Below are positions 51,468 through 63,726 of a DNA stretch of 64,000 nucleotides, piece by piece. The stretch is from contig NZ_BLWC01000001.1 in NCBI RefSeq assembly GCF_013167895.1, positions 806,001 through 870,000 of the forward strand, in the 5' to 3' direction. How positions within the stretch are numbered: position 1 is the stretch's first letter; the number at the start of each line of letters is the position of its first letter. Source of the DNA: Streptomyces fulvorobeus. Lineage in GTDB: Bacteria > Actinomycetota > Actinomycetes > Streptomycetales > Streptomycetaceae. The position numbers and the translations under genes were made by a program. Below the pieces are notes generated by a model. It was not told the origin of the DNA, made no database searches, and was given only the letters and a program-made list of their open reading frames with translations.

Positions 51468-52492
51468 TTACTTGTTCTCCTCGGGTTCGAAGGGGCGCGA
51501 AGCGCTGCGAGCAAGGGTGGCGGCGGGTGCCGGGTGGGCGGGGGCGGCCGACTCGTTGCCGCCGAGCAGCAGGTAGAGCACGGCCATGCGGATGGAGACG
51601 CCGTTGGCGACCTGCTCGACGACCGTGCAGCGGTCGGAGTCGGCCACGTCCGCGGTGATCTCCATGCCGCGGACCATCGGCCCGGGGTGCATGACGATGG
51701 CGTGCCCGGGCATCCTCGCCATGCGCGAGCCGTCCAGGCCGTAGCGGCGGGAGTACTCGCGCTCGGTCGGGAAGTAGGCGGCGTTCATCCGTTCACGCTG
51801 CACCCGCAGCATCATCACCGCGTCAGACTCCGGCAGCACGTCGTCGAGGCTGTAGCTGACCTCGCACGGCCACGCCTCCACGCCGACCGGTACGAGGGTC
51901 GGCGGGGCGACCAGGGTGACGTGTGCCCCGAGCGTGGTGAGCAGGTGGACGTTGGAGCGGGCCACCCGGCTGTGCAGGATGTCGCCGACGATCGTGATGC
52001 GGCGGCCTTCGAGGTCCCCGCCGAGACCGGCGTCGGCTCCGACCAGTCTGCGGCGCATCGTGAAGGCGTCCAGCAGGGCCTGGGTGGGGTGCTCGTGGGT
52101 GCCGTCCCCCGCGTTGACCACGGCGCCGTCGATCCAGCCGGAGGTGGCCAGCCGGTAGGGGCACCGGAGGCGCCGTGCCGGATGACGACGGCGTCCGCGC
52201 CCATCGCCTCCAGGGTCAGGGCGGTGTCCTTGAGCGACTCGCCCTTGGAGACGGAGGACCCCTTCGCGGAGAAGTTGATGACGTCGGCGGAGAGGCGCTT
52301 GGCGGCGGCCTCGAAGGAGATGCGGGTACGGGTGGAGTCCTCGAAGAAGAGGTTGACGACCGTACGTCCGCGCAGGGTGGGGAGCTTCTTGATCGGCCGG
52401 TCCGCGACCCGGGCCATCTCCTCGGCGGTGTCGAGGATCTGGACGGCGTCGTCGCGGGTGAGGTCGGCGGCCGAGATGAGGTGACGCTTCAT
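51468..52492 (-). pseudogene. pyrB: Aspartate carbamoyltransferase catalytic chain, frameshifted (probably intact)
   Basis: About 341 residues if repaired. It condenses carbamoyl phosphate with aspartate. The N-terminal carbamoyl-phosphate domain is seen in one frame ([33 protein letters not shown] with the STRT motif). The aspartate domain is in another ([28 protein letters not shown]). Between them the G run 52158-52161 is one base short; adding it gives [18 protein letters not shown] without a break. The enzyme is required for UMP synthesis and all neighbours are intact, so a missed base is the best explanation. ATG 52492 starts it, 98 bp after pyrR. A short Ala/Pro-rich tail follows the catalytic fold. 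Confidence 0.93.
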
Positions 52493-52590
52493 CTGGGGGT
52501 TCTCCGGATTGCTGAGGGAGGGGTGCGGGCACACGCGGGCGTGCGGAAGCCGCTGTACGGCCTGACGGGCGGCGTACGGGTTCTCGGCGG

Positions 52591-53175
52591 CTACTGCTCG
52601 GCCGCCGGGGCCGCCTGCTGGACACCGAGCAGTACGGCGTCGCGCCCGTCCTCCTCGGCGAGCTGGACCTTGACCGTCTCCCGCAGCGACGTGGGGAGGT
52701 TCTTGCCGACGTAGTCGGCCCGGATGGGCAGTTCCCGGTGACCGCGGTCGACGAGGACCGCGAGCTGCACGGCGCGGGGGCGTCCGATGTCGCCGAGCGC
52801 GTCGAGTGCGGCGCGGATCGTACGGCCGGAGAAGAGCACGTCGTCGACGAGGACGACCAGCCTGCCCTCGATGCCCTCGCCGGGGATGTCGGTACGGGCC
52901 AGGGCGCGCGCGGGGCGCATCCTCAGGTCGTCGCGGTACATCGTGATGTCGAGCGATCCGACCGGCATCGTGCGGCCGGTGATCTCTTGAAGCTTGTCGG
53001 CGAGCCGGCGGGCGAGGAAGACGCCGCGCGTCGGAATGCCGAGGAGCACCACGTCGTCGGCGCCCCTGGCGCGTTCGACGATCTCGTGGGCGATCCGGGT
53101 CAGTACCCGGGCGATGTCGGAAGCCTCGAGGACGGGGCGGGCCGCGTCGCCGATGGCGTCGTGCTGTGTGTCCAT
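52591..53175 (-). CDS. pyrR: Bifunctional pyr operon regulator / uracil phosphoribosyltransferase
   Basis: 194 residues, PRT fold. The PRPP-binding motif is [19 protein letters not shown] (about 108-126), with [20 protein letters not shown] and [17 protein letters not shown] typical of PyrR. In Gram-positive bacteria PyrR binds pyr mRNA when UMP is high; in actinobacteria control is thought to act mainly on translation. The RNA site is not evident here. ATG 53175 has AGGAGG upstream. It leads the pyrR-B-C-orf-carA-carB-pyrD-pyrF operon and is divergent from bldD. Confidence 0.95.
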   Translation of the reverse strand: MDTQHDAIGDAARPVLEASDIARVLTRIAHEIVERARGADDVVLLGIPTRGVFLARRLADKLQEITGRTMPVGSLDITMYRDDLRMRPARALARTDIPGEGIEGRLVVLVDDVLFSGRTIRAALDALGDIGRPRAVQLAVLVDRGHRELPIRADYVGKNLPTSLRETVKVQLAEEDGRDAVLLGVQQAAPAAEQ

Positions 53176-53306
53176 ATGAAACGGACCTCCTTCTCCGCCT
53201 CACCGGACGGACGTTAAAGGACGTCGAAATTGCGTCACCCACGTTACCAGGGCGAGTACGGGCCCCGGGCGGGACCCCCGGGAGGTACCGGTACGGACCA
53301 TTCAGC

Positions 53307-53349
53307 TTGACGCATCCAAGTAACGCTGCGTAACCTCACAGTGAGTTAC
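53307..53349 (+). promoter_or_regulatory. bldD promoter with two BldD boxes
   Basis: TTGACG (53307-53312) and TAACCT (53331-53336) are spaced 18 bp. A perfect BldD box (NTNACNCWGNGTNAN), GTAACGCTGCGTAAC, covers 53320-53334 and overlaps the -10. A second box, CTCACAGTGAGTTAC (53335-53349), directly adjoins it with one mismatch. BldD is known to repress its own gene, so this is an autoregulatory site blocking RNA polymerase. Confidence 0.85.
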
Positions 53350-53396
53350 CAGCCACGCGGCGGAGCCGCAAACTGTTCCAGCGTCCGGGGAGCCTT

Positions 53397-53897
53397 ATGT
53401 CCAGCGAATACGCAAAGCAGCTCGGGGCCAAGCTCCGTGCCATCCGCACCCAGCAGGGCCTCTCCCTCCATGGCGTGGAAGAGAAGTCCCAGGGCCGCTG
53501 GAAGGCCGTCGTGGTCGGTTCGTACGAGCGTGGCGACCGCGCGGTGACCGTACAGCGCCTTGCCGAGCTGGCCGACTTCTACGGGGTTCCGGTGCAGGAG
53601 CTGCTGCCCGGGACGACGCCCGGCGGGGCCGCCGAGCCGCCGCCGAAGCTCGTCCTGGACCTGGAGCGCCTGGCTCACGTCCCGCCGGAGAAGGCCGGGC
53701 CGCTGCAGCGGTACGCGGCGACGATCCAGAGCCAGCGCGGTGACTACAACGGCAAGGTGCTCTCGATCCGCCAGGACGATCTGCGCACGCTTGCCGTGAT
53801 CTACGACCAGTCGCCTTCCGTCCTCACGGAGCAGCTGATCAGCTGGGGTGTCCTGGACGCGGACGCGCGCCGCGCGGTCGCCCACGACGAGGGCTGA
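53397..53897 (+). CDS. bldD: Developmental master regulator BldD
   Basis: 166 residues starting MSSEYAKQLGAKLRAIRTQQ. The N-terminal XRE-type HTH is about 8-75 (SLHGVEEKSQGRWKAVVVGS; VQRLAELADFYGVPVQELL). The C-terminal domain (about 80-166) contains the c-di-GMP-binding region RQDDLRTLAVIYDQ, the RXD-X8-RXXD pattern. BldD dimerises on tetrameric c-di-GMP and represses sporulation genes during vegetative growth. It is preceded by its own BldD boxes and followed by two hairpins. A single gene, divergent from pyrR and convergent with nusB. Confidence 0.98.
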   Translation: MSSEYAKQLGAKLRAIRTQQGLSLHGVEEKSQGRWKAVVVGSYERGDRAVTVQRLAELADFYGVPVQELLPGTTPGGAAEPPPKLVLDLERLAHVPPEKAGPLQRYAATIQSQRGDYNGKVLSIRQDDLRTLAVIYDQSPSVLTEQLISWGVLDADARRAVAHDEG

Positions 53898-53920
53898 CCG
53901 CTCCGCAGAAGAAACGTACC

Positions 53921-53957
53921 GCCGGGTGGGCGGGGGCTCCGGCCCCGCCCACCCGGC
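53921..53957 (+). terminator. 15-bp hairpin terminator after bldD
   Basis: Perfect arms GCCGGGTGGGCGGGG (53921-53935) and CCCCGCCCACCCGGC (53943-53957) with a 7-base loop, 23 bp past the bldD stop. Confidence 0.75.
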
Positions 53958-54020
53958 GTCCGCGTGCCCGGTCCCCGCGCCGGGTGCGCGGCCGCGCGGA
54001 CCAGCCCGCCCCGGACACGC

Positions 54021-54055
54021 CGAAGGGCCCACGGTCACCGACCATGGGCCCTTCG
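54021..54055 (-). terminator. Hairpin terminator after nusB
   Basis: CGAAGGGCCCA (54021-54031) pairs with TGGGCCCTTCG (54045-54055), 18 bp past the nusB stop on the minus strand. It protects against read-through between convergent bldD and nusB. Confidence 0.7.
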
Positions 54056-54073
54056 TGGCGAACGCGCCGGAGG

Positions 54074-54505
54074 CTACTGCTCCCGGCGGAGGTCCGGCTT
54101 GAGGTCCTTGAAGCGGGCCAGCAGCCCGTTCACGAACGACGGGGAGTCGTCGGTGGAGAACTCCTTGGCGAGCTGGACCGCCTCGTCGATCGCGACGGCG
54201 TCCGGCGTCCCGTCCATCCAGATCAGCTCGTACGCACCGAGCCGCAGAATGCTCCGGTCGACGACCGGCATGCGGTCGATCTCCCAGTCCACGGCATAGG
54301 TGACGATGAGGTCGTCGATGCGGTCCGCGTACTGCGCGTACCCCTCGACGAGCTCCATCGTGAATTCGCCGACCGGGGGCTGACGGTCGTCGGTCCGCGA
54401 GAGCCGCACCCAGTCCGCGAGGACCGTCTGCACGGACTCACCGCGCTGGTCGGCCTCGAAGAGGATCTGGAAGGCGCGCTTGCGAGCCTTGTTCCGGGCA
54501 GCCAC
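54074..54505 (-). CDS. nusB: Transcription antitermination factor NusB
   Basis: 143 residues, all helical. It begins VAARNKARKRAFQILFEADQ, and includes FVNGLLARF and DRSILRLGAYELIWM typical of the family. With NusE (S10) it binds boxA RNA and keeps polymerase processive on rRNA operons. GTG 54505 follows the efp stop by 2 bp, so the two are co-transcribed. Confidence 0.96.
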   Translation of the reverse strand: MAARNKARKRAFQILFEADQRGESVQTVLADWVRLSRTDDRQPPVGEFTMELVEGYAQYADRIDDLIVTYAVDWEIDRMPVVDRSILRLGAYELIWMDGTPDAVAIDEAVQLAKEFSTDDSPSFVNGLLARFKDLKPDLRREQ

Positions 54506-54507
54506 GG

Positions 54508-55074
54508 TTAGCTGTTCACCCGGCCGAGGTAGTCGCCCGTGCGGGTGTCGACCTTGATCTTCTCGCCCGTGGTGATGAAGAGCGGGACGCCGATCTCGTA
54601 ACCGGTCTCCAGGGTGGCGGGCTTGCTGCCACCGGTGGAGCGGTCACCCTGGACACCCGGGTCGGTGTGCTGGATGGTCAGCTCGACGGCGGCCGGCAGC
54701 TCGACGTAGAGCACCTCGCCCTCGTGCTGGGCCACGGAGGCGGTGAAGCCCTCGATCAGGAAGTTGGCGGCGTCGCCGACAGCCTTGCGGTCGACCATCA
54801 GCTGGTCGTAGGTGTTCATGTCCATGAAGACGAAGTACTCGCCGTCCATGTACGAGAACTGCATGTCGCGGCGGTCAATGGTGGCCGTCTCGACCTTCAC
54901 GCCGGCGTTGAACGTCTTGTCGACGACCTTGCCGGAGAGCACGTTCTTGAGCTTGGTGCGCACGAAGGCCGGGCCCTTACCGGGCTTGACGTGCTGAAAC
55001 TCGACGACGGACCAGAGCTGGCCCCCGTCGAGCTTGAGCACCAGGCCGTTCTTGAGGTCGTTCGTGGAAGCCAC
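54508..55074 (-). CDS. efp: Elongation factor P
   Basis: 188 residues in three beta-barrel domains. It starts [20 protein letters not shown]. The loop PGKGPAFVR holds the Lys that contacts the peptidyl transferase centre. The C-terminal part includes [23 protein letters not shown] rescues ribosomes stalled at polyproline stretches; no modification-enzyme gene is near. GTG 55074 is the start; the upstream frame to 55266 overlaps the next gene and is not coding. Confidence 0.97.
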   Translation of the reverse strand: MASTNDLKNGLVLKLDGGQLWSVVEFQHVKPGKGPAFVRTKLKNVLSGKVVDKTFNAGVKVETATIDRRDMQFSYMDGEYFVFMDMNTYDQLMVDRKAVGDAANFLIEGFTASVAQHEGEVLYVELPAAVELTIQHTDPGVQGDRSTGGSKPATLETGYEIGVPLFITTGEKIKVDTRTGDYLGRVNS

Positions 55075-55123
55075 GGTTGCGGAATCTCCTGGACTGAAGC
55101 TGGTGGACGACCGAGGATGCGCG

Positions 55124-56236
55124 CTAGAGCGCGAGCAGCTCCTTGGTCGTAATGGTGAGTAGCTCGGGTCCGCCGTCCGCCTCAGGGCGCACGACGAGCG
55201 TGTCATCGATCCGGACCCCGCCCCGGCCCGGGAGGTGGACCCCGGGTTCGACGGTGACCGGCACACAAGCGTCCAGTTTACCCATGGCTGCCGGTGCCAA
55301 CTGCGGGTCCTCGTCTATTTCGAGCCCGACCCCGTGCCCGGTCCAGGGTGCGAGGCCCTCACCGTAGCCCGCGGACTCCAGGATATGGCGGGCCGCGTGG
55401 TCGACGTCGCGGTAGGCGGCGCCGGGCACGAGCGCCTCCCTGCCGGCCCGCTGAGCGGCGAAAACAAGGTCGTAGAGCTCGATCTGCCAGTCCGCGGGAG
55501 TCGTCCCGATCACGAACGTGCGGCCGATCGCGCAACGGTAGCCGCGGTAGTTCGCGCCGAGGCGGACCGAGAGGAAATCGCCTTCCTCCACCCGCCGGTC
55601 CGATGGCCTGTGACCGCCACGGCCCGAATGGGGCCCGGTGGCGACGGAGGTCGCGAAGGCCGGGCCGTCCGCGCCGTGGTCCACCAGGCGGCGTTCCAGT
55701 TCCAGGGCGAGGTGGCGCTCGGTCCTGCCCACCAGGATCGATTCCAGGAGCTCACCGAGCGCGTGGTCGGTGATCTCGGCGGCGATCCGCAGGCAGGCGA
55801 TCTCCTCCTCGTCCTTGACGACCCGCAGCTGCTCCACGGCGGAGCCGAGGTCGGCCAGCCGTAGCCGGGGGGCGACCGAGCCCATGGCACGGTGCCGGGC
55901 GACCGTCAGATCGTGCTCCTCGACCGCGAGGGACTCCGCGCCCAGAGCCATGGCCAGATCAGCGGCGGCGACCACGGGGTCGCCGCCGGGCGCCGGGAGC
56001 ACGGTCTGGCGCAGCGCCTCGTCGGGGCGCCCGTCGGCGGGGTCCTTGGCGGGCGCGCGGGGGCAGAGCAGGGTGTCCTCGGAGGGTGCGGGTCCGAGCA
56101 GCAGGACGGCCCCCCTGGGGGCCGCGCCCGCGAGATAGCGGACGTTGGCGGGGCGGGTGACCAGGGCGGCCGCGGACCCCGCGGCGGCGCACCGGTCGCG
56201 GAGCAGGCCACGGCGGACGGCGTACACCTCTGACAT
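55124..56236 (-). CDS. M24 (Xaa-Pro aminopeptidase-like) protein with degenerate metal site
   Basis: 370 residues. The creatinase-like N-terminal domain (about 1-125) is followed by the pita-bread domain. Of the five usual metal ligands, His is kept in [14 protein letters not shown] and one Glu in [11 protein letters not shown]. The first Asp (normally in a DFG-like segment) is Arg in [13 protein letters not shown], the second (SDxTRT) is Ala in CAIGRTF, and the last Glu is Asp in VRIDDTLVV. So activity as a dimetal peptidase is doubtful. Its place directly upstream of efp is the same as pepQ-type genes in other actinobacteria. Confidence 0.88.
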   Translation of the reverse strand: MSEVYAVRRGLLRDRCAAAGSAAALVTRPANVRYLAGAAPRGAVLLLGPAPSEDTLLCPRAPAKDPADGRPDEALRQTVLPAPGGDPVVAAADLAMALGAESLAVEEHDLTVARHRAMGSVAPRLRLADLGSAVEQLRVVKDEEEIACLRIAAEITDHALGELLESILVGRTERHLALELERRLVDHGADGPAFATSVATGPHSGRGGHRPSDRRVEEGDFLSVRLGANYRGYRCAIGRTFVIGTTPADWQIELYDLVFAAQRAGREALVPGAAYRDVDHAARHILESAGYGEGLAPWTGHGVGLEIDEDPQLAPAAMGKLDACVPVTVEPGVHLPGRGGVRIDDTLVVRPEADGGPELLTITTKELLAL

Positions 56237-56266
56237 GTTCCGAGCCTACGAGCGGGTCCCTGGGAA

Positions 56267-56305
56267 CGCCCGGCCAGCGCACCCGACCGGGGGGACCGCC
56301 GGGCG
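56267..56305. terminator. Possible hairpin upstream of the M24 gene
   Basis: CGCCCGGC (56267-56274) and GCCGGGCG (56298-56305) are perfect 8-bp arms with inner GGxCC pairing. It lies just past the stop of the leftward P-loop gene (56307) and before the M24 gene start (56236). It may terminate the former. Confidence 0.4.
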
Positions 56306-56306
56306 G

Positions 56307-57122
56307 CTACCAGGTCGGAGGAGTGGCTATGGAGCGGGCCAGGACGTCGTCCAGGACGCGTGCCGTCGTCTCCACGTCGAAGCCGGAGTTGTCGATGATG
56401 GGCAGCCCGGAGCCGTACCAGCCGGCCATCCGGCCGTGGATGCGGGCCACCTCCTCGTCGGACAGCCGCCGGTTCCCGCTGCGCTCCGCGTTGCGCTCCA
56501 GGACGACCTCCAGGCCGGGCAGGAGGACGACGGGCAGAAGACCGGGGCCGACGTGGCGCTTCCACCCGCCGAGGCCGACCACGGGCCGGTCGGGGAAGAC
56601 CGCGTCGTCGAGGATGCAGGAGATCCCGTTGGCCAGGAAGTTGCGGGCGGCGAAGCCGCAGGTGCGCCGGGCCAGCCGGTACTGAACCTCGGAGTGGTCG
56701 TTCCACCCGGCCTGCGGGTCGGCGAACCCGGAGCAGACCCATTCGCGTACGTCGTCGAGGGAGACGTGCGCGGTGGGGACCCGGCGGCGAGCGGCCCAGA
56801 GCCTCGCCACGGTGGTCTTCCCGGCGCCCGCGGGGCCGATCAGGAGCACGGCGAGGGTCGCCGCCCCGGTTCCGGGCTCGACGGGCGGCGCGGGCAGGGG
56901 TACCGGGCCGCCGGGGGGCAGCGGTACGTGACCGGTGGTCTCGCGCGATGACGGCACGGGGGCGTGGCGCGGGGCGGGGCCGGACCAGCCCTGGCCCGGG
57001 GGTGGAGGCTGGACCGGCGGCGGGCCGGGATGGCCGGGGTGCTGGGCCTGGTACGGCCGGCCGACGGGTCCGTTTCCGGGACCCTGGGGCGGCGGCAGCG
57101 GGGCCCCCACTGCGTGCTGCAT
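56307..57122 (-). CDS. P-loop ATPase/kinase with proline-rich N-terminus
   Basis: 271 residues. The first 75 residues are Pro/Gly/Gln-rich and disordered. A kinase-like P-loop domain follows with Walker A LLIGPAGAGKTTVARLWA (about 93-110), SLDDVREWVCSGFADPQAG (about 124) and PVVLLPGLEVVLERNAER (about 200, lid-like Arg region). The layout is like predicted zeta-toxin/adenylylsulfate-kinase-like proteins of unknown substrate. It sits between aroQ and the M24 gene on the same strand, and a related gene occurs there in other Streptomyces (from memory). No antitoxin-like partner is visible. Confidence 0.8.
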   Translation of the reverse strand: MQHAVGAPLPPPQGPGNGPVGRPYQAQHPGHPGPPPVQPPPPGQGWSGPAPRHAPVPSSRETTGHVPLPPGGPVPLPAPPVEPGTGAATLAVLLIGPAGAGKTTVARLWAARRRVPTAHVSLDDVREWVCSGFADPQAGWNDHSEVQYRLARRTCGFAARNFLANGISCILDDAVFPDRPVVGLGGWKRHVGPGLLPVVLLPGLEVVLERNAERSGNRRLSDEEVARIHGRMAGWYGSGLPIIDNSGFDVETTARVLDDVLARSIATPPTW

Positions 57123-57247
57123 CCGGTGCCACTCCGTCTCGTACAGGCAACTGGCGCTGGTGGAACGGCAACCGTACCGTCCCCGCCACCGCGAGGTGAA
57201 CGGACGGGGACGGCCCGGAGTGCCCGCCGGCCGGTGGGGCCGGCTGA

Positions 57248-60515
<3,268 letters not shown>

Positions 60516-60661
60516 CGGTGCTCCTCATGCTCGCGCCTGAAAATCCAACGGCGCGACCGGGTGCGCGGCCCTGGCCCGCCGCCCCGATCCTCCCACGACC
60601 GGGAGGTGTTCCGGCCGCCGGTCCAGCAGACGGACGGGCTCGGTGGGCGCGGCAGGGGGCC

Positions 60662-61489
60662 TCAGCGGGCCGCGAGCGCCCGTTCTCCCGCGTGGCGCAT
60701 GGCGGCCAGCGGGGCCGCGACACAGCCCGTCATGTGTTCGACCTGGAGGACCGCTTGGTGCACGAGGAGGTCGAGACCTCCGACCACTGATCCCTGCCGG
60801 GCCGTCCAGGCCGCTGCGAGCGCGGTGGGCCAGGGCTCGTAGAGCACGTCGAACAGCGCGCCGGGAGCCTCGGGTACCGCCCCGGCCAGCGCGTCCGTGG
60901 CACCGGCCGGCGTGGTGGCGACGACCAGCGGTGCCTGCAGCGCCCGCGCCGCGTCCGCCCAGTCGGCGATCCGTACGTCCACGGCGAGGCGCTCACCCCA
61001 GGCGCGCATCTCGGCGCCCCGCTGAGGGCTGCGTACGTAGGCCGTGACCGGTCCGGTGCAGATCACGGCGAGCGCGGCGAGCGCGGAGGAGGCGGTGGCT
61101 CCGGCGCCGAGGACGGCGGCCGAGTCCACCTTCTCCACCCCGCGTTCCCGCAGCGCCGCGATCATGCCGGGGATGTCGGTGTTGTCCCCGAAGCGCCGGC
61201 CGTCCTCGTCGAGGACCACGGTGTTGACCGCCTCGACCGAGGCCGCGGTCGCGCTGATCTCGTCCAGCAGAGGAAGGATCGCGCGCTTGAGCGGCATCGT
61301 CAGCGAGAGCCCGGCCCAGGAACCGTCCACCCCCTCGACGAATCCGGGCAGCGCGGCCTCGTCCACCTCGAAGCGGTCGTACGACCAGTGGGCGAGGCCG
61401 AGCTCCGCGTAGGCGGCCCGGTGCAGGACCGGGGAGAGCGAGTGGGCGATGGGCGAACCGAGGACGGCGGCCCGGCGGGCGGTGCTCAC
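60662..61489 (-). CDS. aroE: Shikimate dehydrogenase
   Basis: 275 residues. It reduces 3-dehydroshikimate to shikimate with NADPH. The N-terminal half includes VLGSPIAHSLSPVLHRAAYA (shikimate-binding SLSP) and SLTMPLKRAIL (catalytic Lys) with FGDNTDIPGM. The cofactor half shows VLGAGATASSALAALA, and VGGLDLLVHQAVLQVE near the end. GTG 61489 overlaps the mltG stop by 4 bp. The much longer open frame upstream in this frame is a shadow of mltG. Confidence 0.95.
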   Translation of the reverse strand: MSTARRAAVLGSPIAHSLSPVLHRAAYAELGLAHWSYDRFEVDEAALPGFVEGVDGSWAGLSLTMPLKRAILPLLDEISATAASVEAVNTVVLDEDGRRFGDNTDIPGMIAALRERGVEKVDSAAVLGAGATASSALAALAVICTGPVTAYVRSPQRGAEMRAWGERLAVDVRIADWADAARALQAPLVVATTPAGATDALAGAVPEAPGALFDVLYEPWPTALAAAWTARQGSVVGGLDLLVHQAVLQVEHMTGCVAAPLAAMRHAGERALAAR

Positions 61490-63155
61490 TGCTTGGCCTT
61501 CTCGTCCTCGTACTTCTGCCGGTTGCGCTCGTGTTCGTCGTTCGTCACGGCGAAGACGGTCTTGTCCTCGGTCACGGAGACGAAGTAGTACCAGGGGCCG
61601 GGCGTCGGGTTCATCGAGGAGTGCAGCGCGTCCGCACCGGGATTGCTGATCGGACCGGCCGGAAGGCCCTGGATCTTGTACGTGTTGTACGGATCGGCGA
61701 TCTTCCGGAGTTCGTCCACGGGACCGAGGTCCAGGGTGCTCTGGCCCTTGATGTAGTTGACCGTGGAGTCGAATTCGAGCCTGCCCACCGTTTCGGTGTT
61801 CCCGGGCTCGAGGCGGTTGTAGACCACCCGCGCGACCTTGTCGAAGTCGTGCTTGTACTTGCCCTCGACCTGCACGAGGCTCGCGACCGTGATGAGCTCC
61901 CAGGGGTTCTTCAGACCCAGCTCGGTCGCCTTCTCCTCCACCTCGGCCTTCTGGTACTCCTCGTTGGCGCGGGAGACCATGCGCCGCAAGGCGTCCTCGG
62001 GCTTCGACCCCTTGGACACCGGGTAGGCCGCCGGGTAGAGAAATCCTTCCAGCGGGTCCTTGACCTCGGGATTGTCCTCGGCCCACTCGGGCAGCCCCAG
62101 ACTCTCCGCGTTCGTCTCGGCGACTTCGGCGGTGCTGCCCTTCGCGAGCCCGAGCCGCTTGTCGATCATGGCGTAGACCGTGACGTTCCTGGTTCCCTCG
62201 GGAATGACGAGGGCGTTCTGGCTCCTCGGGTCCAGCATCAGCTTCACGGCGCTGTCCGCCGACATCTCCTCCTTGAGGAGATACACGCCGGCCTGGATGG
62301 TCTTGCCCCGGGGATTGGAGTTCTGCGCCGAGACGAAGGCGTCGATGGACTTGACGACGCCCTTCTTCTTCAGGATGTTCGCGATCTCGTTGCCGAGGGC
62401 CCCCTTGGGGATCTCGACCTCGACCTGGCCGGAGCCCTCGCCCGCGTAGTCGGGCGCCGCGCCGAACTGCTCCGTGTAGTAGGAGTAGCCCAGGTACGCC
62501 ACTCCCCCAGGCCGCCGACGAGGACCACCGAGACCACCAGGCAGGCGCAGCCGTTCCTGCTCTTCCTCTTGCCCTTGCCCCGGCGTTCGCTTCCGCCGCG
62601 CCCGCCGCGGCGCGAGGCGCGCGAGTCGTCCTCGGGCTCCTCGTCGTCCCGGGCGTCACGGCCCACCGGCTCGTCGGTACCCGTGAAGAAGGGGTGCGTC
62701 TCCTCCTGGGGTACGTCCGGGTTCCACTCCCGCGCCTGCTGTTCGGGCACGGCCTCACGGCGGCCCGGAGGCTGCGGCGGCGGGTACGCCTCGGGCGTGC
62801 CGTAGTAGTCCTGCTGTTCGCCGTAGCCGGCCGGCTGCTGCCCGTACGGGTCCTGGGGCTGCCCGCCGTACGGCATGGCGGCCTGCTGGCCGGGGTCCCA
62901 GCCGGCGTCGTACTGCTCCTGCTGCGGCTGCTGGCCGTACGGGTCCTGCGGGGTGCCGTACTGCTCCTGCTGCGGATACGGGTACGGCTGCTGCTGCGGC
63001 TGCTGGGCGTACGGGTCCTGGGGGCAGGGCTGCTGCTCGTTGCCGTACTGGCTCTGGCCGTGGGCAGCCTGCCGGCTGTCCCATCCCTGGTCCCCGTACA
63101 AGGGGTCCTCGGGATGCCACGGTTCGGAGCCGGGGCCCCGGCCATACTCAGTCAT
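61486..63155 (-). pseudogene. mltG: Endolytic transglycosylase MltG, frameshifted in the membrane segment (probably intact)
   Basis: About 556 residues if repaired. It has a long cytoplasmic N-terminus rich in Gln/Pro/Tyr (about 1-205; repeats of the DPYGQQP type). One transmembrane helix comes next (CACLVVSVVLVGG, continuing VAYLGYSYY). The extracytoplasmic YceG domain includes a LysM-like segment (VEVEIPKGALGNEIANILKK) and the catalytic Glu region ASLVQVEGKYKHDF. It cuts nascent peptidoglycan and sets glycan length. The C run 62504-62508 is one base short; adding it joins both frames. The mature N-terminal extension is much longer than in E. coli, as usual in actinobacteria. ATG 63155. Confidence 0.9.
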
Positions 63156-63249
63156 CGATCCCCTAGTGCCGCGAGACGACGTTCCGCCTCTTGCTGTGCA
63201 GTGTTTGTTCGAACACCGCCGCATCGCGCGGAACGTTACCGTATCGCGA

Positions 63250-63726
63250 TCAGACAACCACTTCGACGCCCTCGCCGGGCGCCCGGCCTGACGCCCGTTC
63301 GGACTCCAGAGCGTTCTGGAGGATCACCACAGCGGCAGCCTGGTCGATGACAGACCGCCCCTTCCTGGACTTCACGCCCGAGGCGCGCAGTCCCTGAGTG
63401 GCCGTCACTGTGGTCATCCTCTCGTCCACCAGCCGCACCGGAACGGGTGCGACCGCACGGGCGAACACCTGAGCGAACGCCCGCACCTTCACGGCTGCCG
63501 GGCCCTCGCCGCCGCCGAGGGAACGGGGCAGACCGATGATGACCTCGATCGGCTCGTACTCCTCGACGATCTGCCCCAGCCGCCGGTGGGCGGCCGGGAC
63601 GTCGCGTCCCGGCACGGTCTCCACCGGCGTGGCGAGGATGCCGTCGGGATCGCACGAGGCGACCCCGATCCTGGCGTCACCGACGTCGATCGCCAGCCGG
63701 CGGCCCCGCCTCAGCAGCGCACTCAT
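63250..63726 (-). CDS. ruvX: Holliday junction resolvase-like protein RuvX (YqgF)
   Basis: 158 residues, RNase H-like fold. Visible: RLAIDVGDARIGVASCDPDG (first catalytic Asp), EVIIGLPRSLGG (Glu nearby) and VRLVDERMTTVTATQGL with VIDQAAAVVILQNAL (final Asp). YqgF proteins process 16S rRNA ends in E. coli and have been proposed as resolvases. ATG 63726 shares one base with the alaS stop (TGATG), so they are co-translated. Confidence 0.94.
   Translation of the reverse strand: MSALLRRGRRLAIDVGDARIGVASCDPDGILATPVETVPGRDVPAAHRRLGQIVEEYEPIEVIIGLPRSLGGGEGPAAVKVRAFAQVFARAVAPVPVRLVDERMTTVTATQGLRASGVKSRKGRSVIDQAAAVVILQNALESERASGRAPGEGVEVVV

Noticed and set aside
56307..57122. Zeta-toxin of a toxin-antitoxin pair
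   Set aside because: The P-loop fold is compatible, but no antitoxin gene is adjacent and the gene sits in a housekeeping cluster.
60662..63145. 827-codon leftward frame ending in AroE
   Set aside because: Only the last 275 codons are AroE; the remainder is an out-of-frame reading of mltG, so it is not a fusion.
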